Assembly: GCF_900115285.1 (NCBI RefSeq)
Contig: NZ_FOYW01000001.1
Span: 950,655 to 1,014,654, forward strand
From: Marinobacter daqiaonensis
GTDB lineage: Bacteria; Pseudomonadota; Gammaproteobacteria; Pseudomonadales; Oleiphilaceae
Reading direction: 5' to 3'
DNA length: 64,000 bases
This document shows positions 40,267 to 47,760 of the stretch, in pieces. Position 1 is the first letter of the stretch. Every line of letters begins with the position of its first letter. Under the pieces are notes generated by a model. That model searched no databases. It worked only from the letters and a program-made list of their open reading frames with translations, and was not told the DNA's origin. The position numbers and the translations under genes are program-made.

Positions 40267-41625
40267 ATGAAATTACCTCACGGTAACCAGCCCATCCAGC
40301 CAGCCTCCGGTAGTGAAAAGCCAAGGCCGGCCAGCACCCAGGCAGCGGCCCAGGGGGATGCCGTGCGCCAGCTGCAGGCGTTACCCCTGGAGAACCGGCA
40401 GGCGGTGGTCGCCCGCGTTGCTGAACTGATCACCGAAAAAGACGCCCGGCAGGCCCTGATCGAGGTTCGCGGTCACAACCTGAAGGTGGCCCTGCCCGCA
40501 AACGCCCCGGAGCTGAAGGCAGGCGATCTGATCCGCATCATGCGGGAAGGCCAGACCCTGAACCTGCTCGACAAGCTGCCCGTGCCGGCGGACGCACGCC
40601 TGACCCAGGCCCTGATTCGCCACCTGCCGTGGCAACAGCACCTGGACAATGGCCTGAGCCAGTTACTCAATGCACTTACCACAGGACTTCGGCCGGCCCC
40701 GGGAACCGGTCAGCCCGGCGCTGCGGACCCCCTTCCCGGCGGTGTCCGGGAAGCACTGCAGGCAATTGCCCGGATACTGCCAGCTCAGGGAAGCGCCACC
40801 GACCCCGGGATCAGTGGCGGCCAGGGCGCCGCCCAGACAGGCGGCGATGCAGGATTAAAGAATCTCGACGCCGCCCGCGTCAGGGAATGGCTCAGCAACA
40901 GTGGCGTCCTCACCGAAGCGAAACTGGCGCGGGGCGCGGAGCCCGCCATCAGCGACCTGAAACTGGCCCTGGGCCGGCTGGCCCTGAGTCTGCTGCAGCA
41001 TCAGAACCTGGCGTCCGACCAGTTCACCCGATTCACGCCCCTGCCCAGCCCCGACCTGGTCAACAGTCCCCTGCAGTTTCCGGTGGCCAGTACTCCGCCC
41101 CCCGCCGCCGCGCGGGAGGCCCCATCGCCGGGACAGATGTTGCGACTGCTGGCGGGAATACTGAACCGCATCACCGTCAACCAGCTTCACAGCCAGCTGC
41201 TGACGACCCGGGCCACGGCGGAGGCTCCCGCGCCGGTCAATACCCTGGTGACAGACCTTCCCTGGCTGGCTCCCGGGGGAGAAGTGCGAACGGCCCAACT
41301 GAAAATCGACTATGAAAAGTCGGAGCGGGAGGACCGCCCTGGCGTCAGGCGGGCCGGTGTGGCTGAGTGGCGGTTCTCCCTTGCCATGGATCTTGACCAG
41401 GCTGGCCGGGTGTTCTTCGACGTTGCCCTGCGTCAGCAGGCGGTGTCGGCCAGGGTCTGGGCGGATCGGCAGGAAACGGTGCGTAAGGTGAACCGACAGC
41501 TGGGAACGCTCAGGGCCAGCCTATCCGAACTGGGCCTGGAAGTTGCTGAACTGGAATGCCGCCGGGGCCATCCACCGACTGCCACCACAAAACTGGAACA
41601 TCGGCTGGTGGACACCCGGGCCTGA
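40267..41625 (+). CDS. fliK: FliK-family flagellar hook-length control protein (additional, outside the main fli locus)
   Basis: 452 residues. Residues about 30-115 are a compact domain (LPLENRQAVVARVAEL, then LKVALPANAPELKAGDLIRI). A Pro/Gly/Ala-rich middle follows. The C-terminal domain (about 325-440) has the FliK/Flg_hook pattern: AEWRFSLAMDLDQAGRVFFDVAL and RQLGTLRASLSELGLEVAELEC. FliK proteins set hook length and signal FlhB to switch export substrate. The canonical fliK normally lies next to fliLMN, so this is probably a second family member. A stand-alone FlhB C-terminal domain follows in the same direction, 34 bases on. Confidence 0.75.
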   Translation: MKLPHGNQPIQPASGSEKPRPASTQAAAQGDAVRQLQALPLENRQAVVARVAELITEKDARQALIEVRGHNLKVALPANAPELKAGDLIRIMREGQTLNLLDKLPVPADARLTQALIRHLPWQQHLDNGLSQLLNALTTGLRPAPGTGQPGAADPLPGGVREALQAIARILPAQGSATDPGISGGQGAAQTGGDAGLKNLDAARVREWLSNSGVLTEAKLARGAEPAISDLKLALGRLALSLLQHQNLASDQFTRFTPLPSPDLVNSPLQFPVASTPPPAAAREAPSPGQMLRLLAGILNRITVNQLHSQLLTTRATAEAPAPVNTLVTDLPWLAPGGEVRTAQLKIDYEKSEREDRPGVRRAGVAEWRFSLAMDLDQAGRVFFDVALRQQAVSARVWADRQETVRKVNRQLGTLRASLSELGLEVAELECRRGHPPTATTKLEHRLVDTRA

Positions 41626-41659
41626 AAGACGGAAAAGACGAGAAACAGGAGGCCTCAAG

Positions 41660-41947
41660 ATGGCTGACCAGGATCAGAAGCAGCGGGAAACCGCTGTCGC
41701 CCTGAAATATGATGGCTCGCGAGCGCCTGTGGTGGCCGCCAGCGGTCTGGACGAAGTGGCGGAGGAGATCATCCGAATCGCCCGGGAGCATGACGTTCCG
41801 CTCTATGAAAACGCGGAACTGGCGGGCGTGCTGGCGAGACTGGACCTGGCCGAGGAGATCCCCGAAACCCTGTATCGGGTGATCGCCGAGATCCTCGCGT
41901 TTGCGTTTCACATTCAGGGCAGGACGCCGGAGGACGCCGGGTCCTGA
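41660..41947 (+). CDS. fhlB: Stand-alone FlhB cytoplasmic-domain homologue (FhlB)
   Basis: 95 residues from the ATG at 41660, with a strong AGGAGG at 41647-41652; an open frame upstream overlaps the previous gene and is ignored. The sequence ETAVALKYDGSRAPVVAASGLDEVAEEIIRIAREHDVPL aligns with the C-terminal domain of FlhB in this window (HYAVALKYDQG, then APVVVAKGSDEV and EIAREHKVEV). The homology begins immediately after where FlhB has its NPTH autocleavage motif, which is absent here. It thus resembles a ready-cut FlhB C-terminal fragment. A similar protein in Helicobacter (HP1575) can stand in for that fragment. Adjacent to the FliK-type gene, its likely partner. Confidence 0.85.
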   Translation: MADQDQKQRETAVALKYDGSRAPVVAASGLDEVAEEIIRIAREHDVPLYENAELAGVLARLDLAEEIPETLYRVIAEILAFAFHIQGRTPEDAGS

Positions 41948-41965
41948 ACCCGAGCCGGCGTCCTC
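41921..41965. repeat. Tandem 10-base repeat running into an 11-bp hairpin at the fhlB end
   Basis: AGGACGCCGG occurs twice in tandem (41921-41940). The second copy with one preceding base (41930-41940) pairs perfectly with CCGGCGTCCTC (41955-41965), spanning the fhlB stop codon. It lies between convergent genes and may act as a two-way terminator, although neither side carries a T-run. Confidence 0.5.
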
Positions 41966-41978
41966 ATAAACGGTCGAC

Positions 41979-42383
41979 TCAGGCGGCCTTCTGCTGGCGG
42001 AGCCTGAGCGCCGACACCAACTCCGCTTCCGGCCGGGAGATGCCACAGGTGTTCATCAGGTCATCCACATCCGCCCCGAGATCCACCAGCCGCGACGCTT
42101 CGTCGTAAGACACCCGCAGAGGGTCGTTCTGGCGCATCTCGTCGAACATCCTGCGCAGCTCATGAACCTGGCGCTCGCAGGCAATCAGTCGATTGCCCAC
42201 CCCGAGACTGCCACTGCTGGTGGCATTGAGTTCCCTTACCAGATGCTCGCTGTTGTCCCGTAACTGCTGGCGCAGCCTGGCAATGCGGCGGCTGTTGATC
42301 AGGCCCTGGGCAGCCAGAAGCACGAAGGCAAACACGGTCATGGCCCAGGGTGCCAGGGCGGTCCAGTCGGTTGTCATCATCAC
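41979..42383 (-). CDS. DUF2802 domain membrane protein
   Basis: 134 residues: one N-terminal membrane helix (about 10-28), a helical, probably coiled-coil stretch (SRRIARLRQQLRDNSEHLVRELNA and on to about 88), and a small C-terminal helix-turn-helix-like domain (ASRLVDLGADVDDLMNTCGISRPEAELVSAL). This is the DUF2802 family, encoded after cheW in many Pseudomonas-type chemotaxis clusters (as PA1465). The function is not established; conserved linkage suggests a part in polar flagellar or array organisation. It lies 98 bases after cheW. Confidence 0.85.
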   Translation of the reverse strand: MMMTTDWTALAPWAMTVFAFVLLAAQGLINSRRIARLRQQLRDNSEHLVRELNATSSGSLGVGNRLIACERQVHELRRMFDEMRQNDPLRVSYDEASRLVDLGADVDDLMNTCGISRPEAELVSALRLRQQKAA

Positions 42384-42481
42384 ACGATCCTCGGTTGGTG
42401 GTGATCACGACTGGCCGGGTACCGGACCTCGGAGCCTTCCCGGTGAGACCCGACGGTGGTCGGGCCCTGCCTGGCGTCGGC

Positions 42482-42970
42482 TCAGAGTGTGGCGAGTTCC
42501 GCCCACTCGTGATCAGACAGCATCTTGTCGAACTCAACAAGAATGATGAGTTCGCCATTCTTGTTGCACACACCCTGGATGAACTTGGCGCTTTCCTCGT
42601 TCCCCACGTTGGGTGCGGTCTCAATCTCACTGGCCTTCAGATAAACCACTTCCGCCACGGAATCCACCAGGATCCCCATCACCTGGCTGTCGGACTCCAT
42701 CACCACGATGCGGGTGGCATCGGTGACCTCCGCATCCATCAGGCCGAAGCGGCGGCGGGTATCGATCACCGTCACCACGTTGCCCCGGAGGTTGATGATT
42801 CCCAACACATAATCCGGAGCGCCGGGTACCGGTGCAATTTCGGTGTAGCGCAGCACTTCCTGGATCTGCATTACATCGATGCCATAGGTTTCCTCGTCCA
42901 GACGGAAAGTGACGTACTGAAGTACCTTGTCGTCCTGGGCACGACTCTGTTGTCCGTTCGTGGATGCCAT
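42482..42970 (-). CDS. cheW: Chemotaxis coupling protein CheW
   Basis: 162 residues, a single CheW domain: LQYVTFRLDEETYGIDVMQIQEVL, then GIINLRGNVVTVIDTRRRFG and the C-terminal VEFDKMLSDHEW. CheW bridges chemoreceptors and CheA in the signalling array. The upstream ribosome site is GAGGAG, 10 bases before the ATG. The 190-base gap before it holds tandem hairpins that probably end the parP message, so cheW likely has some transcription of its own. No unusual residues. Confidence 0.95.
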   Translation of the reverse strand: MASTNGQQSRAQDDKVLQYVTFRLDEETYGIDVMQIQEVLRYTEIAPVPGAPDYVLGIINLRGNVVTVIDTRRRFGLMDAEVTDATRIVVMESDSQVMGILVDSVAEVVYLKASEIETAPNVGNEESAKFIQGVCNKNGELIILVEFDKMLSDHEWAELATL

Positions 42971-43019
42971 AGTGCGTTATCTCCTCGCAGGCCATCCACG
43001 AACGGGACAGCCTGATGTC

Positions 43020-43061
43020 AAAAAATCATCGTCAGTGCCCCATACTATATTCAGGGGGCAC
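43020..43061 (-). terminator. Possible intrinsic terminator between parP and cheW
   Basis: On the minus strand GTGCCCC pairs with GGGGCAC (arms 43055-43061 and 43035-43041), and a run of six T (43020-43025) follows nine bases later. The gap between stem and T-run is longer than ideal. It would limit read-through from parC-parP into cheW. Confidence 0.45.
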
Positions 43062-43086
43062 AAACCGTGCCAGAGTGGCACGGTTT
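43062..43086. repeat. Perfect 11-bp hairpin between parP and cheW
   Basis: AAACCGTGCCA (43062-43072) and TGGCACGGTTT (43076-43086) pair completely around a 3-base loop. Part of the left arm could instead pair with GGCAC at 43057-43061, so the two neighbouring hairpins may compete, as in an attenuator. Role not known. Confidence 0.6.
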
Positions 43087-43160
43087 CATTTGGTAACCGC
43101 GTTTACTGCCTGCCAGTCAGTTGTGCTATCGGCAAGATCGAATAAAACCTTAAGACAATA

Positions 43161-43958
43161 TCAGTCAAGATCGAGGCGGTGCTCCCGCTCGGCACGCGCC
43201 AACAGACGGGCCATTGCTCCCACATCAATCAGCGCGCACATGTGCTGGACCACGGTACCGGCGAGCCAGGGGCGCTTGCTGCGGGCCGACCGCCAACGCA
43301 CCTGGTCCGGGTTGAGGGTGAACGACTCCGCCACCTCGTCACAGGCCAGTGCCCAATCACTGTCATCCAGCCTGATCACGAACCGATAGCCATCCCGGGC
43401 GCCCGCCGGTACCCGGCCGGCCATGATCCACTCGGCGGAATCCACCACTTTCAGCTTCTGGCCCCGGTCCAGCAGCATCCCCATGTACCACGGGGGCCGC
43501 CCGGGAATGGGCTTGACCTTTTCATCCATACGATGGATCGCACCGAGTAATACCAGGGGCACTGCCAGCTGCAACCCCGCGACCCGGAATATCAGGCATT
43601 CAAAGGGTTTTTCCGACCAGTCGGGCCGCCCTTCCGGCTCCACCGGCAGCGGGGCCTGGTCGACTCCGGCTGCCTGCTCCGCCTTTGCCGACGGAGCCTC
43701 AATGACCGGTTCCGCCGACCGTCGGGTTTCCGTCACCATCGGCTTCGGGGGTCTGGCCCGCTCCGGTTCCACCGGCGCAGATATAACGGGAGCAGTCTCC
43801 GGCGCCGGCGCCGGTTCACGGACTTCCTGGACTACCACCTCCAGCCCTTCTTCCTTCTCCTCGGTCACACCCGAGGTGGCGGTATGGAGCAGATCATCCA
43901 GGTAACTGACCAATGCCGCGGACGGGTCCGCCAGGTTGGTCCTGCGGTCAGACACCAT
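43161..43958 (-). CDS. parP: ParP-like CheW-domain protein (chemotaxis array localisation)
   Basis: 265 residues from the ATG at 43958, chosen for the GGTGGAGG five bases upstream (the ATG at 43973 has none). The first 125 residues are Pro/Glu-rich and probably disordered, apart from a start AALVSYLDDLLHTA. The C-terminal half is a CheW-like domain (FECLIFRVAGLQLAVPLVLLGAIHRMD, then DDSDWALACDEVAESFTL). In Vibrio, ParP sits between parC and cheW and captures CheA and receptors at the pole. Order parC-parP-cheW is the same here, and in Pseudomonas (PA1462-1464). Confidence 0.8.
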   Translation of the reverse strand: MVSDRRTNLADPSAALVSYLDDLLHTATSGVTEEKEEGLEVVVQEVREPAPAPETAPVISAPVEPERARPPKPMVTETRRSAEPVIEAPSAKAEQAAGVDQAPLPVEPEGRPDWSEKPFECLIFRVAGLQLAVPLVLLGAIHRMDEKVKPIPGRPPWYMGMLLDRGQKLKVVDSAEWIMAGRVPAGARDGYRFVIRLDDSDWALACDEVAESFTLNPDQVRWRSARSKRPWLAGTVVQHMCALIDVGAMARLLARAEREHRLDLD

Positions 43959-44015
43959 GACGGCCTCCACCATCGTTCAGGGGCGGCGACAAAAATCCGT
44001 CAGCCAGCCAGAACA

Positions 44016-44804
44016 TCACTTGCCAGCCCATGAGGTGGTTCCTTCATTCAGGTCCTGGAGCAGTCGACGGTAAGCACGTACGCCCTGGGTGTCGCGATCC
44101 AGCCTGGACGGGACCACGCCCGCCTCACTGGCATCCCGGAAGCGGGTGTCCACGGGAATCATGAACCGCCAGAGTTCTTCGGGGTAGGTCCGGCGCAGCT
44201 CATTCAGACTCCTTACCGAGGCCTGTGTCCGCTTGTCATAGAGGGTGGGTACGATGGTGAAGGCCAGCCGGTTCTTCTGGGAACGCATGATCATCTGCAG
44301 GGTATGCAACATGCGCTCAAGACCCTTGAGAGCCAGGAACTCGGTCTGTACCGGCACGATCAGGTGCTGTGCCGCTGCCAGGGCGTTTACCATAAGCACG
44401 CCAAGGGAGGGCGTGTTGTCCAGCAGCACGTAGTCGAAATCGTCCCATAACTGGGCCAGGGCCCGGGAAACGATCAGGCCCATGCCTTCCACTCCGACCA
44501 TTTTCCGCTCAAGGGTGGCCAGAGCCGTACTGGCAGGCAACAGCGAGACATTGTCGGTCCCGGTTTCCACAATGAGTTGTGCGGGCAGCCCGTCAGGCAC
44601 CCTGCCCCCATGCTGGAACAGATCGAACACACTGTGGGCCAGGTTGTCGGGGTCGTACCCGAACCAGCTGGTGAGGGAGCCATGAGGATCAAGATCCACT
44701 ACCAGCACCCGGCGGCCCTGCTCCGCCAGCAGGCCGGCCATGGTGACGACCGTAGTGGTCTTGCCGACGCCACCCTTCTGATTGGCTACTGCCCAGATGC
44801 GCAC
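44016..44804 (-). CDS. parC: ParC, ParA-like ATPase for polar chemotaxis arrays
   Basis: 262 residues with a deviant Walker A at the N-terminus, VANQKGGVGKTTTV (Lys15 conserved), and VLVVDLDPHGSLT. The later YVLLDNTPSLGVLMVNAL fits the ParA/Soj family. Because it sits between motD and parP-cheW inside the chemotaxis operon, it is the array-placing ParC rather than a chromosome or plasmid ParA; no parB is nearby. It would guide arrays to the flagellated pole together with ParP. It begins 169 bases after motD; that gap shows only a weak 6-bp hairpin. Confidence 0.87.
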   Translation of the reverse strand: MRIWAVANQKGGVGKTTTVVTMAGLLAEQGRRVLVVDLDPHGSLTSWFGYDPDNLAHSVFDLFQHGGRVPDGLPAQLIVETGTDNVSLLPASTALATLERKMVGVEGMGLIVSRALAQLWDDFDYVLLDNTPSLGVLMVNALAAAQHLIVPVQTEFLALKGLERMLHTLQMIMRSQKNRLAFTIVPTLYDKRTQASVRSLNELRRTYPEELWRFMIPVDTRFRDASEAGVVPSRLDRDTQGVRAYRRLLQDLNEGTTSWAGK

Positions 44805-44973
44805 AAATGACTCTCCAGTTTCCGGCCGCCCCGCCTGGGGAAGCCTTTCGATTCAGACTGTGTTAACGGCATCCATTGCCTGAACTTGACGGCAAAACCT
44901 TGCCATCGGAGCAATTTCGATACTCTCGACCGGAATGATACACATATCATGCCAGCCTCCGGCCGGACGAGGC

Positions 44974-45774
44974 TCAGGGCGAGCGCACAGCACCCCGAAT
45001 GGCGGCGTCACGGGAGATCAGCAGGACCACCCGGCGATTGCGCCGCCGCCCATCCTCGGTATCGTTACGGGCGACGGGCTGGTAGGAACCATAGCCAACA
45101 GCAGCCATTCGTGAGGGATCGATGCCTTCTCCCGCCAGCATACGCACCACAGCGGCGGCCCGGGCGGCGGAGAGCTCCCAGTTGGAGGGAAACCGGTTCG
45201 TTCGTATCGGCCGGTTGTCGGTGAAGCCCTCGACCCGGATGGCGTTATCCCTGTCCCCCAGGATATCCGCAATCCGGTCCATCACCGGGAAGGCATCGTA
45301 ATGAGGCTCCGCCTCACCACTGCCAAAAAGCAGACTGTCCCGCAGGGTCAGCTCGATCCACTGGTCGCTGGTCTGAAGATTGACGACACCCTGGTTGATC
45401 AGGCTGTCGAATTCATCGGCAAACTGGCTGGCCATACTCCGCAGCGCTTCGCTGCGGGCCGCCTGTTCACGGACCGTGGTGGAGGGCGCGATCTCAGGCT
45501 GACGGGTCACCGGCGGAGGGATCACCGCGTCCTCGTTCCGCAATGACAAGGCGCTGGTCTGGTCACCCACATCGATGGGCTGGATGGCTCGCTGGGGGGC
45601 ATTGAAAACGCCCGTCAGTGTCTCCGACAGTACCTTGTACTTGCCTTCATTGACGGACGACACGGAATACATGACCACGAAAAAAGCGAACAGAAGGGTG
45701 ATGAAATCCGCGTAGGAAATCAGCCAGCGCTCCCGGTTCTGCGCCACCTCGGCCCGACTGCGTCGACGTCTCAT
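44974..45774 (-). CDS. motD: Flagellar motor stator protein MotD
   Basis: 266 residues of the MotB family. The single membrane helix carries the proton/ion-binding aspartate in SYADFITLLFAFFVVMYSV (Asp23). The C-terminal OmpA-like peptidoglycan-binding domain has RVEGFTDNRPI and WELSAARAAAVVRML. With MotC it makes the second stator set of Pseudomonas-type polar flagella, important for swarming or high load. The coupling ion cannot be read from this sequence alone. It follows motC by 33 bases. Confidence 0.93.
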   Translation of the reverse strand: MRRRRSRAEVAQNRERWLISYADFITLLFAFFVVMYSVSSVNEGKYKVLSETLTGVFNAPQRAIQPIDVGDQTSALSLRNEDAVIPPPVTRQPEIAPSTTVREQAARSEALRSMASQFADEFDSLINQGVVNLQTSDQWIELTLRDSLLFGSGEAEPHYDAFPVMDRIADILGDRDNAIRVEGFTDNRPIRTNRFPSNWELSAARAAAVVRMLAGEGIDPSRMAAVGYGSYQPVARNDTEDGRRRNRRVVLLISRDAAIRGAVRSP

Positions 45775-45807
45775 GGATCCGCCCTCCCGGTCATTGCGAA
45801 GCGTGCA

Positions 45808-46554
45808 TCATGACTGCACGAAACCCCGCAGACGCATCTCGATGGAACGGGGGTTCTCCCCTTCCGCGATCGCCACGATGCCATCGATCATCATGTCTTC
45901 GTAGCGACTGCGGCGACGGACGATCTCCCGCATCTTGTTGGCAATGGGAAAGAACAGCAGGTTAGCCAGAGCAACCCCGTAGATGGTGGCCACGAATGCC
46001 GTGGCGATACCGCTGCCGAGAGCCGAGGGGTCAGTGAGATTGGTCATCACCTGAATCAGGCCCATAACCGCACCGATAATGCCGATGGTGGGGGAATACC
46101 CGCCCATGGCCTCGAAGACCTGGGCGGCTTCCAGGTCCCGCTGCTCCCGGGACTCGAGATCCACCTCCATAACACTGCGGATGGTCTCTGTTTCGGCGCC
46201 ATCCACCAGTAACTGGAGGCCCTTGCGGGCAAAGGCCTCAGGCTCTTTTTCGGCGGCTCCTTCGAGCCCCAGCAGTCCCTGCTTACGAGCCTTGACGCTC
46301 CAGTCCATGATCTTGCCAACGCCGTCGTCCAGGCCGATGTAGGGCGGAACAAATACCCACCGGGCCTGTACGAAGGCCCGTTTCAGCAAAGCGCCGGAGG
46401 TTTGCAGCATCGTCGCCGCCAGGGTGCCGCCGATCACGATCAGCGCGGCCGGGCCATTGAACAGGGAGGCCAGGGTGCCCCCCTCGAGCAGGTTGCCCCC
46501 CAGTAGCGCCATGAACGCCAGAATAATGCCCAGGAGGCTGAGAATGTCCATCAA
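45808..46554 (-). CDS. motC: Flagellar motor stator protein MotC
   Basis: 248 residues of the MotA/ExbB family with four membrane helices. The family pattern EAMGGYSPTIGIIGAVMGLIQVM forms the third helix, and ALANLLFFPIANKM the fourth. The cytoplasmic loop contains acidic and basic residues that contact FliG. It pairs with MotD. The start overlaps the cheB stop by four bases (ATGA), so it belongs to the cheY-to-cheW transcription unit. Confidence 0.93.
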   Translation of the reverse strand: MMDILSLLGIILAFMALLGGNLLEGGTLASLFNGPAALIVIGGTLAATMLQTSGALLKRAFVQARWVFVPPYIGLDDGVGKIMDWSVKARKQGLLGLEGAAEKEPEAFARKGLQLLVDGAETETIRSVMEVDLESREQRDLEAAQVFEAMGGYSPTIGIIGAVMGLIQVMTNLTDPSALGSGIATAFVATIYGVALANLLFFPIANKMREIVRRRSRYEDMMIDGIVAIAEGENPRSIEMRLRGFVQS

Positions 46555-47738
46555 CTGACTCCTTCGGTCAGCCGCGGTCCCACCTCGTCCAGGGGCAGCA
46601 CTTCATCCGTCAGACCGGCTTTGGCCACCGCCATGGGCATGCCATAGATAACCGACGTCCGCTCATCCTGGGACCAGATCACGGAACCGGACTGTTTCAT
46701 CATGCGGCAGCCTTCCTTGCCGTCAGCTCCCATGCCGGTGAGGATGACCCCCAGCGTCTTCCCGGGAAAACTGCGGGCGAGGGAGCCAAAGGTCACGTCC
46801 ACGCTGGGCCGGTAGTTCAGGCGCTCATCACCCGGCAGAATGCGTATGCGGCCCTGCCCCCCGCGGTTCTCCACCATCATCTGCTTGCCCCCGGGCGCCA
46901 GCAGGGCCAGGCCCGGCCTCAGCACGTCGCCATCCTCCGCCTGTCGCACCTCAATACGGCAAAGCTTGTTAAGCCGCTCCGCAAAGGCGGGAGTGAAGCT
47001 TCCGGGCATGTGCTGTACCAGAACGATGGGCGCCGGGAAATTGGCAGGGAGTTCGGCGAGCACCTTCTGCAGGGCGATGGGCCCGCCGGTGGACGTGCCG
47101 ATTCCGACCACCTGGTAACGTCGCGGGGGTGTTTTACGGTGGTTGGCACGGGCCGGTGCTTCCGGTTCGCGCCGTGCCGTTCCGGTAGCAACCGGCGAGC
47201 GGCGGGGTTCTACTGGTGTTTGCCGGTGTGGCTGGCGGGCGACCGGTGCTCTGGTGGCGGGACCGTCGCTGGTTGCGGCAGAGGGCTCTTCCGCGGCAGG
47301 CGGGGTCCGCTCATCCCGGGCACCCTGGCCCGCCCTGGGACGGCTGCGGGCGACATCCAGAATGCGTTCACGGAGAATCCGCTGGAGCTCCGAGTTGTCC
47401 CTGGCGATGTCCTCGAAATTCTTGGGTAGGAAGTCAACGGCGCCAGCTTCGAGGGCATCCAGGGTCACCCTGGCGCCCTCGTAGGTGAGGGACGAAAACA
47501 TCAGCACCGGGGCCGGGCACCGACGCATGATTTCCCTGACCGCGGTAATGCCGTTCATCACCGGCATTTCGTAATCCATAGTGATCACGTCCGGGCGCAG
47601 CTTCTCCGCCAGTTCCACGCCCTCGCGGCCGTTACTGGCGACGCCGACCACCCGGATACTGCCGGATGCACCCAGGATTTCCGTCAGTCGCTTGCGGAAA
47701 AAACCGGAATCATCAACGACCAGGACCGAAACCGTCAT
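46551..47738 (-). CDS. cheB: Chemotaxis protein-glutamate methylesterase CheB
   Basis: 395 residues. The receiver domain (1-125) has VDDSG and the phospho-acceptor Asp55 in TMDYEMP. A Pro/Arg-rich linker of about 80 residues (130-205) is longer than in E. coli CheB. The esterase domain keeps the catalytic triad: GTSTGGP (Ser), LVQHMPGSFTPAFAERL (His) and ILTGMGADGKEG (Asp). CheB removes methyl groups from receptors when phosphorylated by CheA, giving adaptation. cheR is not in this window. It starts 22 bases after cheA. Confidence 0.94.
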   Translation of the reverse strand: MTVSVLVVDDSGFFRKRLTEILGASGSIRVVGVASNGREGVELAEKLRPDVITMDYEMPVMNGITAVREIMRRCPAPVLMFSSLTYEGARVTLDALEAGAVDFLPKNFEDIARDNSELQRILRERILDVARSRPRAGQGARDERTPPAAEEPSAATSDGPATRAPVARQPHRQTPVEPRRSPVATGTARREPEAPARANHRKTPPRRYQVVGIGTSTGGPIALQKVLAELPANFPAPIVLVQHMPGSFTPAFAERLNKLCRIEVRQAEDGDVLRPGLALLAPGGKQMMVENRGGQGRIRILPGDERLNYRPSVDVTFGSLARSFPGKTLGVILTGMGADGKEGCRMMKQSGSVIWSQDERTSVIYGMPMAVAKAGLTDEVLPLDEVGPRLTEGVS

Positions 47739-47760
47739 GCACTCTCCCTAGTGTGCCTTC

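Noticed and set aside
44016..44804. Chromosome-partition ParA
   Set aside because: No parB or parS-like site is nearby, and the gene sits within the chemotaxis operon next to parP and cheW.
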